Shown here piece after piece: positions 1 through 7,313 of a DNA stretch of 64,000 nt. The position numbers and the translations under genes were made by a program. A model generated the notes under the pieces. That model had not been told where the DNA came from. It saw nothing but the letters and a program-made list of their open reading frames with translations, and did no database searches. This DNA is from Parapedobacter lycopersici (lineage in GTDB: Bacteria > Bacteroidota > Bacteroidia > Sphingobacteriales > Sphingobacteriaceae). The DNA lies in contig NZ_JAMSLW010000005.1 in NCBI RefSeq assembly GCF_024643285.1, forward strand, positions 124,001-188,000. Direction: 5' to 3'. Each line of letters begins with the position of its first letter. Positions within the stretch are counted from its first letter, which is position 1.

Positions 1-1053
1 CGTACCTTTATAGGTTACCTCCACATCGTACCACCGCGCCACCTGATCCATGATTTCCATCATGTTATCATCTTTAAAATGGAAATATCCATTTTTCCAG
101 GCCGTTACTTTATCAAGGTCTGCTGCCTGCACGGTAATGCTTTCCCCAACGTGTGCCTCCTGTCCGGGCTTGAGTAACCGTTGGCCGGTATTATTGGCGA
201 TTTTCACCGAACCTTCCACCAGCGTAGCAGTAACGCTGTTATACGAGTTTACGTTAAACTGGGTGCCCAGCACTTCGATTTCCGTGTCGTTCACCTGCAC
301 GGTAAACGGCCGGCCGGCATCGTGGGAAACATCAAAAAAGGCCTCACCCTCCAGCATCACTACGCGCTTATCCGCAGGAAAATGCATTGGATAGCGTAAC
401 GAGGAACCGGCGTTGAGCCATACTTTGGTGCCGTCGGAGAGGGTCGTCTGGTATTGCCCGCCGCGGGGCGTGGTCAGTGTCAGTTCCGTGACCGCCGGCA
501 GTTCGCCCTTTCCCTCCACATCCGTCAGCGATGTACCGTCGTTATAGGTGAGGTCGTCGCCGATTACCACCCCCTTTTTGTTGCTGTTCAGCATCACCAC
601 CCGGCCATCAGACAGGGTCAGTGTGGCACGGTCGCCGCCAGCCGGGACATCGCCGCCATAAGCGCTAACCAACGCCGTGTTCGCCTGCCTTTCGCCTGCG
701 GTGTAATAGAACCAGCCAATACCCACGGTAAATGCGAGCAATATGGATGCCGCAGCAAGTATTGCCCCTTTGGATAACCGGCGCACCGGATGCGCGGGCA
801 CCGCCGGCGAATGTCCGTGAATGCGCTGCCTGATTTTTTGCAATGACTCCGCTAATACCCGTTGGACCTCCGGCGAAAGGGCTTCCGTCGATTCCAGCGG
901 GTCCGCAAGGCGCTGCCGCATCAGGTTGAGCACGTCCGTTTCCGTTTCGTTTCCTTCCTGAAAATAGGCAATCAGCTGCCGTACTTCTTCCGGAGAAGCC
1001 GTATTGCTAATGTACCGATCCAGCAACTTGCTGATATGCGTTGGTTTTTCCAT
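1..1053 (-). CDS. FecR family anti-sigma factor (3' part outside the window)
   Basis: Only the first 351 residues are seen; the frame is open to the left edge. The ATG is at 1053. The protein has an N-terminal cytoplasmic anti-sigma part, one membrane segment at about residues 97-117, and a periplasmic FecR domain with the usual signature (TTPRGGQYQTTLSDGTKVWLNA region, then GEAFFDVSHD). In this family the protein holds an ECF sigma factor at the membrane and releases it when a TonB-dependent receptor signals across the periplasm. It lies 62 bp downstream of an ECF sigma gene on the same strand, the normal pairing. A SusC/SusD pair would be expected to the left of the window. This is the first of two FecR genes here. 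Confidence 0.93.
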   Translation of the reverse strand, partial: MEKPTHISKLLDRYISNTASPEEVRQLIAYFQEGNETETDVLNLMRQRLADPLESTEALSPEVQRVLAESLQKIRQRIHGHSPAVPAHPVRRLSKGAILAAASILLAFTVGIGWFYYTAGERQANTALVSAYGGDVPAGGDRATLTLSDGRVVMLNSNKKGVVIGDDLTYNDGTSLTDVEGKGELPAVTELTLTTPRGGQYQTTLSDGTKVWLNAGSSLRYPMHFPADKRVVMLEGEAFFDVSHDAGRPFTVQVNDTEIEVLGTQFNVNSYNSVTATLVEGSVKIANNTGQRLLKPGQEAHVGESITVQAADLDKVTAWKNGYFHFKDDNMMEIMDQVARWYDVEVTYKGT

Positions 1054-1115
1054 TGGTTATACTGGTAATACGTCCGGACGGAAAAATCCTACCACACCAA
1101 AATGAAAAAAATGAT

Positions 1116-1715
1116 TTATGCCAGGGTATAACCCACAATACCGAGGGCAAACAGGTAACTTAAGTCTCTCGTATTGAGTTGGCTACGGATATTTTTTGTT
1201 GCCTTGGAAAGTTGGTTTCCAATGGTGGCGATGGAAAGCTCCAGCATCGTGGCAACCTCTTCATAACTCCGGCCTTCTACTCGGCAGAGGATAAAAATAC
1301 GCCGTTGCTGCGTGGGCAGCGCATCAATAGCCCGGTCCAGTATGGCCGCAGTTTCCTTTTGCTGGAGCAGCCGTTCGATGTGCTCGTAGCCCTCCGTGGT
1401 AAGCGCTACCAACCGGTCGGTCAATTGCCTGTCCCGCGCCGCTTTGCGGAAGAAATCCCGGATCTGGTTATAGGTGATACGGAATAAATAAGCCCGGAAG
1501 TCCTTATCCGGATCAATGGATTCGCGGTGATTCCATATTTTAATAAAAAGCTCCTGCAGCACATCCAATGCAACCTCCTCCGCTTTTACTAATTTCAGGA
1601 TGTTAACGTAGATAGCCGGGCTATATTTATTGTACAATACCGTAAAAGCGTGCTCATCGCCCCCCTTCAGGTTGCTGATCAGCAGCTTTTCCTCCTCGTT
1701 GTTCACTTTGTCCAT
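1116..1715 (-). CDS. RNA polymerase ECF sigma-70 factor, Bacteroidota type
   Basis: The 199-residue protein has sigma region 2 at about residues 25-90 (core-binding part around DVLQELFIKIWNHRE, then FRAYLFRITYNQIRDFFRK) and sigma region 4 at about 130-180 (LPTQQRRIFILCRVEGRSYE, a typical -35-binding helix-turn-helix). The length is normal for the FecI-like ECF group of Bacteroidota. The partner FecR follows 62 bp downstream on the same strand, so it very probably drives an uptake locus lying left of the window. The short hydrophobic tail after region 4 is often seen in this group. The start is the ATG at 1715; the 259 bp upstream contain no gene that I can see. Confidence 0.93.
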   Translation of the reverse strand: MDKVNNEEEKLLISNLKGGDEHAFTVLYNKYSPAIYVNILKLVKAEEVALDVLQELFIKIWNHRESIDPDKDFRAYLFRITYNQIRDFFRKAARDRQLTDRLVALTTEGYEHIERLLQQKETAAILDRAIDALPTQQRRIFILCRVEGRSYEEVATMLELSIATIGNQLSKATKNIRSQLNTRDLSYLFALGIVGYTLA

Positions 1716-1974
1716 ATGGTATCCCTATATTTAAAATACAGGTTCAGCAACCTCCAGATGCAGTCTGTTATTCAGCGGCGGCCACTTAAGGTTAACATAG
1801 GCACCGTATGCCAATTGGTTTTATTTCGTCGACAGCCCAAAATCGAATTCCATCGACAAACACAAAATTCAGAAGATTATCGGAAAAATCCAAGGTAAAC
1901 TTCACCGGTAGCCGATTCCGCCGGCTATCCCCGCCATTTTGTTACCGCCCACCAAATCCGTGGGGTCCGCCGGC

Positions 1975-3228
1975 TTATCCCAATACGGGTTTATGTTCCA
2001 GCAGCCTGCTGTATCGCAACAGCGCCTCAATATAATAATAATCGGCATACGTCAGCGGCACATCGATTTCACTGCCATGCGGGATGGAGCCTACGCTGTG
2101 TTTCAGGATAAACCCACCATTTGTCCCGAGGGCCGCCTTATAAGGCGCCGTCGACAGGCTCCGCAGGATGTTCTCCGCCTTCCGGAGATACCCCGCCTGC
2201 TCTTCGCCCCCGGTATAGGTACTTAACTCCAGCAACGCCGAAGCCAAAATGGCGGCTGATGAGGCGTCACGCATCGTTTTGTACTGTCCGGCATACGAAC
2301 TGTCTGCCGGTAAATCCGGCGCATCGAAATCCCAGTAAGGCACACCGTCTTCGGGCATGTTGCGATGACCGAACAGGAAGGAGGCAATATCCCGGGCAAA
2401 ATCCAGGTAAACCGTATCCGATGTCTGCCGGTACATCATCACGTAGCCGTACAGCCCCCAGGCCTGGCCCCGGGCCCATGCCGATTCATCAAAAGCGCCC
2501 TGGGCTGTTTTCCGGCCGATGATCTCCCCGTTCTCCGGATTGTAGTCGATCACATGGTATGCACTGTGGTCGGGACGGTAATGGTTTTTCATGGTCGTGT
2601 TGGCGTGTATCACGGCAATATCGTAATATTTCGGGTCGCCGTCCAGCTCGGATGACGCCTGCGTGAGAAACTCCAGGTTCATCATGTTGTCGATGATGAC
2701 CGGGAAATGCCAGCCCTCCCAGGAGCGGATGGTCTGCGTTGCCGGGTTAAACCGCGTGCTCAACGACTCCGCGCCGGTCAGCAGGATGTCCCGGTAGGCC
2801 GACGTATCGCCGGTGATCCGCAGGGCATTTCCAAAACTGCAATACAGCATGAACCCCAGGTCGTGCGTGCCGGTATTGTCCTTCTCCTTTTCAAGGAGAG
2901 CGAGCTTTTCCTTTGCCAGGTCAAACAGCTGTGTATCGCCGGAATACTCATACAGGTAAAGCAGGGATCCCGGATAAAAACCGGAAGTCCACCACGATGT
3001 ATTGGAACTTACACTCGTGTTGTGCTGGTACGTGCGCGGCAGGGAGTCGGCAGGCACATGTCCGGCCAATACCTTGATCTGCGCCACGGCATCGTTCAGA
3101 TTGCTATCTATGAATCCGGCGGTCAGGGTAAGCGGGGGAGTTGCCGCCGGCTGCTGGCAGGCGACGATCAGCGATACCATTACCGGAATAAGGGCAGTCG
3201 CTTTTGCACGATGGAATCGGTTCATCAT
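1975..3228 (-). CDS. Glycoside hydrolase family 88 (unsaturated glucuronyl hydrolase) lipoprotein
   Basis: GH88 enzymes hydrate the 4,5-double bond of unsaturated uronic acid at the end of oligosaccharides made by polysaccharide lyases, releasing it from the sugar. The 417-residue protein has an (alpha/alpha)6-barrel pattern with family motifs: NTSWWTSGFYPGSLLYLYEY, THDLGFMLYCSFGNA (general-acid Asp), VIIDNMMNLEFL (second Asp) and SAWARGQAWGLYGYVMMY. A lipoprotein signal ends in a Cys at VSLIVAC. I chose the ATG at 3228 (MMNRFHRAK) because it starts that signal; the open frame upstream runs into repeat DNA and is not coding. No lyase gene is adjacent, so the substrate (chondroitin, heparin or another uronan) is not fixed by context. 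Confidence 0.9.
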   Translation of the reverse strand: MMNRFHRAKATALIPVMVSLIVACQQPAATPPLTLTAGFIDSNLNDAVAQIKVLAGHVPADSLPRTYQHNTSVSSNTSWWTSGFYPGSLLYLYEYSGDTQLFDLAKEKLALLEKEKDNTGTHDLGFMLYCSFGNALRITGDTSAYRDILLTGAESLSTRFNPATQTIRSWEGWHFPVIIDNMMNLEFLTQASSELDGDPKYYDIAVIHANTTMKNHYRPDHSAYHVIDYNPENGEIIGRKTAQGAFDESAWARGQAWGLYGYVMMYRQTSDTVYLDFARDIASFLFGHRNMPEDGVPYWDFDAPDLPADSSYAGQYKTMRDASSAAILASALLELSTYTGGEEQAGYLRKAENILRSLSTAPYKAALGTNGGFILKHSVGSIPHGSEIDVPLTYADYYYIEALLRYSRLLEHKPVLG

Positions 3229-3410
3229 TGTCTTCGGTTTATCGTAACAGGTTAGTCCGCGACCGGCGCTGCGCCGGTCAGCAACACAAATATATCTTTT
3301 TTTGCGATCTTCCGGGCATCGTCCACCGCTATAGCCGGCTTCGGAATTGAAACCTGCCGCTAAAACGCATAGCCGAAAACCAATGCCGTATCGGATAGGC
3401 CAAAATGGTT

Positions 3411-3634
3411 CGGGTATGCTTCGGGAGCCGTTCGGAGGTTCTTCGGGGCCTGTTCGAGGGCGCTTCGAGACTTGTTCGAGGACTCTTCGGGACTTGTTCG
3501 AGCGTCCTTCGACTCCGCTTCGGGCGTGCTTCGGGGATGCTCGGTGTGCAATGCATTGCGCTACGAAGACTTCCGGAAGTCTCCCCGAACAATGGCCAAG
3601 GAAGTCCCGAAGCACCCTCGAACAGGCCCCGAAG
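3411..3634. repeat. 11-bp-phased TTCG repeat array with inverted right arm
   Basis: On the plus strand the CG of a (C/G)TTCG(G/A)G unit recurs every 11 bp: 3411, 3422, 3433, 3444, 3455, 3466, 3477, 3488, 3499, 3510, 3521, 3532. The remaining four bases of each unit vary. To the right the same unit appears inverted (CYCGAA) in 11-bp phase at 3564, 3586, 3608, 3619 and 3630, with degenerate positions at 3575 and 3597. Between the arms are two perfect palindromes, 3548-3559 (12 bp) and 3567-3582 (16 bp). The element lies in the 507-bp gap between the GH88 gene and the KTSC gene. Long open frames cross it in several reading frames only because it lacks stop codons. I see no protein homology in them. 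Confidence 0.85.
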
Positions 3635-3735
3635 CCGGCAGCATGCTGTCTGCACCACCGGTCGGTGATTGACCAGGTATGCTTATCAAATTACGCCAAC
3701 AATCGGCACCACCCGTTGTTTATCATAAATAATCA

Positions 3736-3981
3736 ATGTCACGGCTCAATCGGGAAAGGGCCCGGCGCGATCAAATTATGCCTTCCAGCGTTATTAAGCA
3801 GATTAATTACAACCATGGTGATGAGCAATTAACCATCACCTTCCAATCCGGAGCGGTGTCCCGCTATTACGGTGTCCCGGAGGATGTTTACACGGGGTTT
3901 CGGATTGCACGCTCAAAAGGCCGCTACCTAAACCGGTATATCATTAGCCGCTATCCTTTTGAACGGATAGCCAAAGGGTAA
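3736..3981 (+). CDS. KTSC domain small protein
   Basis: The 81-residue protein matches the KTSC domain over its C-terminal 65 residues: SSVIKQINYNHGDEQLTITF, then GAVSRYYGVPEDVY and ARSKGRYLNRYIISRYPFER. KTSC domains are small alpha/beta folds named for a Lys-Thr-Ser-Cys pattern in some members. They occur alone or fused to lysyl-tRNA-synthetase-like or phage proteins, and their role is not firmly known. The domain could equally start at the ATG at 3778 (MPSSVIKQ, 67 residues); no Shine-Dalgarno sequence decides between them. The gene ends 23 bp before the next start on the same strand. Confidence 0.8.
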   Translation: MSRLNRERARRDQIMPSSVIKQINYNHGDEQLTITFQSGAVSRYYGVPEDVYTGFRIARSKGRYLNRYIISRYPFERIAKG

Positions 3982-3989
3982 TATTTTTG
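3958..3989 (+). promoter_or_regulatory. Predicted Bacteroidota sigma-A promoter for the gene at 4005
   Basis: A TTTG at 3958-3961 and TATTTTTG at 3982-3989 are separated by 20 bp, close to the Bacteroidota consensus TTTG-N19-TAnnTTTG. A second TATTTTTG at 3993-4000 sits just before the ATG. The promoter overlaps the end of the KTSC gene. Confidence 0.5.
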
Positions 3990-4004
3990 TGTTATTTTTG
4001 AAGC

Positions 4005-4553
4005 ATGCGAACCGGCAAGACTTGCATAAAACCACCCTATGCACTGCAGTGCTGCTTATTGTTTATCGTTACATTGTATTCCCCGCGGGTCAATGGCTAT
4101 CCACCGGACGATATGCGCACAGCGATCGTCAGCATGCTGCCCGAAGGGGACATCACCGCCGATGTCCTCCCGGGAGAAATCATGCATCCGCCCGCGCAGT
4201 ACACCTCGCGCCCTGGAAGCGGCCGTGTGGATTTTTCCATCGCCAGTGACGGTCGTTTTTTTCGATTTTGGGCCGATGGGAAATTACCCCTCCTGGAGTC
4301 GGTAAGGATTGACCTGGAGCAAAACCGCGTGTGGATAGGCAATCATGTCCTTCCTTACGCAGGGAAGCAGATCGCAGATAAACAGAACCCGCAACAAAGC
4401 AGGTGGCGCATATACACCTGGTTTTCGGAAAGTGACGGCCGGTTCACCCTGGCTCAGCACAAGCAGACCGGCCAGACTTTTTTACATATATCGATGTGGG
4501 GTAATGGGTTTTCAGCCTTGACTGCCCCCGCCGAACTTTCCCTGCTATTCTGA
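4005..4553 (+). CDS. Hypothetical exported protein
   Basis: A 182-residue protein that I do not recognise. A hydrophobic stretch at about residues 12-28 (YALQCCLLFIVTLYS) preceded by basic residues suggests a signal peptide. The rest is soluble and beta-rich in appearance (VDFSIASDGRFFRFWADGK, SRWRIYTWFSESDGRFTL, FLHISMWGNGFSAL), with no cysteine-based or catalytic motif that I can name. A good promoter lies directly upstream. It ends about 50 bp before the 3' end of the opposing gene at 4604, so it is convergent with it. Confidence 0.6.
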   Translation: MRTGKTCIKPPYALQCCLLFIVTLYSPRVNGYPPDDMRTAIVSMLPEGDITADVLPGEIMHPPAQYTSRPGSGRVDFSIASDGRFFRFWADGKLPLLESVRIDLEQNRVWIGNHVLPYAGKQIADKQNPQQSRWRIYTWFSESDGRFTLAQHKQTGQTFLHISMWGNGFSALTAPAELSLLF

Positions 4554-4603
4554 CCAAGGTGGCAGACGACACCAACGTCTTATGGACAGCGGAGCCTGCG
4601 CGG

Positions 4604-6205
4604 TTAACTAGTCGTCGCGGCCAGGTACCGGTGCAGTTCAAAGTGGTACAGCGGCGGCAATGTTGTTTCAGCTCCGGTAATTTCCCATTCGGCCAGGAAC
4701 GGTTCCACATACTGAATAATATAGGGCGATTTGACCGGCCTTTCGGCAAACACCGCAGCCACCTGTTCGATACACCATGCTACACGTTCCTTATTGCCCT
4801 TTTGGGCTTCATGGATGGCGAATGCAAATAGTACGGAATACGGGCTGTCGAACAACGCGTAATCGGGGATCATCCCGGTTTCGTCATCGCCCTCGGTAAT
4901 CAGGTGCAGCAGGTGTTCGGGGTCCCGCTCGAAAAAGCGGACCGGAAACTGCGCGGTTATGTAATCGAAATAATGGTCGCCTACCAAGTCCAGCGCCGCT
5001 ACGAGGTTGTCAATACGCCCTTCCAGTGTTTTTTTTGACTGGCTGACATCAAATTTCCAGCCCCCCATAAAATGCAGGTGTTTATTGCCGTCGATCCAGC
5101 TATCCGGAAGTGATACCTGCACGTTCTGGTAAAAGTGCAGCAGGTGGATCTCCGTGCCCGGGGCACGTTTTTGCCATGCCAGCAGCAGCGGGTGTTGCAT
5201 CCCCTGCTGGCAGCGAAGCAGTTTCTCCTGGATGTCTACCTGTAGCCAGGTGACCTGACGCCCCGCAGGCACATCGCGATACCAAAGCAAAATATCCTCG
5301 CCGGGCTGTTCCACATACTGCCAGCCCTTTTCGGCCAGCCAGCCTCCTACCCTTGTTGCAGCAAGATCGTACAGCAGGCTGCGGCCCTCGGCTTTTGACC
5401 GTTCGGCTTTTTCCTTTGCCTTTTCCACCTCCCGGATGGCCTTTTCATAGGCCTTCTGAAGGGAGTCGGTGGACTGCTTCAATGCTAAAAAGAACCGGGC
5501 GGCATATTCCGAATCCACGTCATTAGCCAGCGCCGTCTCCTCGCGCAGGCTGGGCAACATGAGGTCTTCGTCTACATGCCCGTGTCTCCTGACGGCCTGC
5601 TGCTGCGCAATGTTGCGGATGGCCAACAGTGTTTCGTGTACTGCCAGCTCCCCGAACGTGGAGGGGAATCCTTCTTTTTCATCAAAGATTCGTTCGATAT
5701 AGCTCCTTACCATAAGCCCATACCAATCGCGCAGCAGTTCTTGTTTTCCCTGTATTGCAGCTTCCTCCAGTATGGTGCGTATTAAGTCCGGAAGACCGAC
5801 ATCGTAGGGCATGCGGCAGTCGCTTTCCGACAATATCCCCAATGCGCATAATCGTCGCCAAAACGGATCTCCGGCATCGAAATAAAGCCAGCGCCGGCCT
5901 TCTTCTTCCTGTAAATAAACTGCACCGTCTTTTTCGTTATCAGGCAGCCACCCCGGAGCCTCCAGCCGTTGGAAATAAAGGCGGCGTTGGCTGTAATCCG
6001 GATGATGTTCCACGGGGATACGGTATAGAAAATGATATTTCAACAGGATGCCAATTACGCGGAAGTGTGTATATCCCGTATCAAAAAATGCCTGAATACG
6101 ATAAAGCTGCCGGAAATAATCCCGCTTATCGGTTGCCGGCAAGTCCGCGTTGTCCAGCAGGTATACCGTATCTTCGATCAGACCTTCAATTGCATGTTGC
6201 GACAT
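4604..6205 (-). CDS. Unrecognised 533-residue cytoplasmic protein with central coiled coil
   Basis: I do not recognise a family. No signal peptide or membrane segment is seen. The N-terminal 240 residues are helical and hydrophilic. Residues about 245-275 form a charged coiled coil (QKAYEKAIREVEKAKEKAER). The C-terminal half has mixed alpha/beta character with many aromatic residues (VTWLQVDIQEKLL, LHFMGGWKFDVSQ, IPDYALFDSPYSVLFAFAIH). The frame is long, unbroken and in typical codon use, so it is a real gene. It starts 41 bp downstream of the GroES-like gene on the same strand, so the two may be co-transcribed. That pairing hints at a protein-quality or assembly role, but this is only context. 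Confidence 0.75.
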   Translation of the reverse strand: MSQHAIEGLIEDTVYLLDNADLPATDKRDYFRQLYRIQAFFDTGYTHFRVIGILLKYHFLYRIPVEHHPDYSQRRLYFQRLEAPGWLPDNEKDGAVYLQEEEGRRWLYFDAGDPFWRRLCALGILSESDCRMPYDVGLPDLIRTILEEAAIQGKQELLRDWYGLMVRSYIERIFDEKEGFPSTFGELAVHETLLAIRNIAQQQAVRRHGHVDEDLMLPSLREETALANDVDSEYAARFFLALKQSTDSLQKAYEKAIREVEKAKEKAERSKAEGRSLLYDLAATRVGGWLAEKGWQYVEQPGEDILLWYRDVPAGRQVTWLQVDIQEKLLRCQQGMQHPLLLAWQKRAPGTEIHLLHFYQNVQVSLPDSWIDGNKHLHFMGGWKFDVSQSKKTLEGRIDNLVAALDLVGDHYFDYITAQFPVRFFERDPEHLLHLITEGDDETGMIPDYALFDSPYSVLFAFAIHEAQKGNKERVAWCIEQVAAVFAERPVKSPYIIQYVEPFLAEWEITGAETTLPPLYHFELHRYLAATTS

Positions 6206-6246
6206 CGTTCGTAAAGATTACCGGAAGCGCCCAAACGCTGGGTCAA

Positions 6247-6627
6247 TCAGAGCTCCTCCTCCCGCTCCAGCATGAGGATGGCGCTTTGTGGTACAATATA
6301 ATATTTTTCTCCCTGGTATTGGATTTCCGTGGATGCACCGACGTGAAAAATGGCCAGATCGCCCTCTCTGGCCTGCAGCGGAATGTATTTGACGCGCTCC
6401 TCCCGGGGTTTCCACGTATCCTCATCTTCCACGGGTACGGGGATCGCATATCCCGGACCCGTTTTCATAATATAACCCCATTGTACTTTTTCCTTCTCCT
6501 GCACGCCCGGCGGCAGATACAGGCCGCTTTCCGTCCGTTCGTTCGGCGTCGTGGGCTTGATCAATACCCGGTCGCCGACGACAATCAGTTTTTTTAACTT
6601 ATTTTCCTGTGTCAAATGAATAGTCAT
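6247..6627 (-). CDS. GroES/Cpn10-like co-chaperonin family protein
   Basis: The 126-residue protein carries a Cpn10-type fold: LIVVGDRVLIKPTTPNERTE at the N-terminus, SGLYLPPGVQEKEKVQWGYI in the mobile-loop region, then EGDLAIFHVGASTEIQYQGE and KYYIVPQSAILML at the end. True GroES is about 90-97 residues and sits beside groEL. This one is longer (an insert around EDEDTWKPREERVK) and stands alone, so it is a divergent paralogue rather than the main GroES. I chose the ATG at 6627 (MTIHLTQEN); an upstream in-frame ATG at 6711 would add a non-homologous stretch. It is the likely first gene of a two-gene unit with the unknown gene at 4604. Confidence 0.8.
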   Translation of the reverse strand: MTIHLTQENKLKKLIVVGDRVLIKPTTPNERTESGLYLPPGVQEKEKVQWGYIMKTGPGYAIPVPVEDEDTWKPREERVKYIPLQAREGDLAIFHVGASTEIQYQGEKYYIVPQSAILMLEREEEL

Positions 6628-6782
6628 GATAGTGAAAATGTTTTGTGGGAGTACCAGCAAAAGCTGTGCAGAACTGACAATTGTGTCATAATGACATTTA
6701 ACGATCCGCATAGCGGCACAATAAAAGCTTTGTTATCTTAGCAGCACAAAACAAAAATCAATTATTAACTAACCGATAACGC

Positions 6783-7280
6783 ATGAAACGTAGAGAAATT
6801 CTTAAAAGTTTAACGGTGCTTCCCCTGGTGGGGGTAGCGGCGGCAACGCCCGAAAAAGCTACAGCGGCACCCGCAAAGCAAGCATGGACGCCCAAAAAGG
6901 AAGCGATCCCGCTGGCGAGCTACCCGACAAGCAGCCCATTATCGACGTGTATCCGGTCGGGCAACCTGCTGTTCATCTGCGGCATCGGCGGCTGGTATGA
7001 AGCCCGCCGCAAAGAGCCCGGCGACATCCAGGTACAGGTAAAAAGTGCCCTCACCATTATGAAGGAACTGCTGGAAAATGCCGGTTCTTCCATGGCCAAC
7101 GTACTGAAGGTACACATGACCCTGGCCGAACCGAACAAGAATATCGGTCCGCTTAACGAGGTTTACGGCGACTTTTTCCCCGACCCGAAACCGGTACGTT
7201 CCTACAGTGGCGCAGGCGTGGATCAAATGGGGCGGGATGGCATTCTGATACAGATCGACTGCATTGCGTATGTTGATTAG
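6783..7280 (+). CDS. Exported RidA (YjgF/YER057c/UK114) family protein
   Basis: RidA proteins hydrolyse reactive enamine/imine intermediates made by PLP enzymes. The domain covers about residues 48-165: SGNLLFICGIGGW, a helix with VKSALTIMKELLENAGSSMA, VLKVHMTLAEPNKN, then PVRSYSGAGV with the family-conserved Arg that binds the substrate carboxylate, and ILIQIDCIAYV. Unlike ordinary cytosolic RidA (about 125 residues), this one has an N-terminal export signal beginning MKRREILKSL followed by a hydrophobic Ala/Val stretch and AAAT, which looks Tat-like. It is a single gene, convergent with the metallophosphoesterase at 7314. Confidence 0.88.
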   Translation: MKRREILKSLTVLPLVGVAAATPEKATAAPAKQAWTPKKEAIPLASYPTSSPLSTCIRSGNLLFICGIGGWYEARRKEPGDIQVQVKSALTIMKELLENAGSSMANVLKVHMTLAEPNKNIGPLNEVYGDFFPDPKPVRSYSGAGVDQMGRDGILIQIDCIAYVD

Positions 7281-7306
7281 CACGGGGTATCACCCGCGCT
7301 AATCAA
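7273..7306. terminator. Stem-loop between convergent genes
   Basis: Nine-base arms TTGATTAGC (7273-7281) and GCTAATCAA (7298-7306) with an inner CGGG/CCCG pairing. It overlaps the RidA stop codon and lies just before the 3' end of the opposing gene. There is no U-run on either side, so intrinsic termination is not certain. Confidence 0.45.
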
Positions 7307-7313
7307 CCGCAGG

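Noticed and set aside
3411..3545. CRISPR array
   Set aside because: The unit is only 11 bp with no conserved 25-40 bp repeat or unique spacers, and no cas genes are near.
3329..3832. Several overlapping frames on both strands across 3329-3832
   Set aside because: They arise from the stop-poor 11-bp repeat array; the translations are low-complexity (Arg/Ser/Glu/Pro rich) with no homology.
5755..6597. Open frame of 280 codons on the plus strand
   Set aside because: It overlaps the minus-strand unknown gene and the GroES-like gene, both with better coding character.
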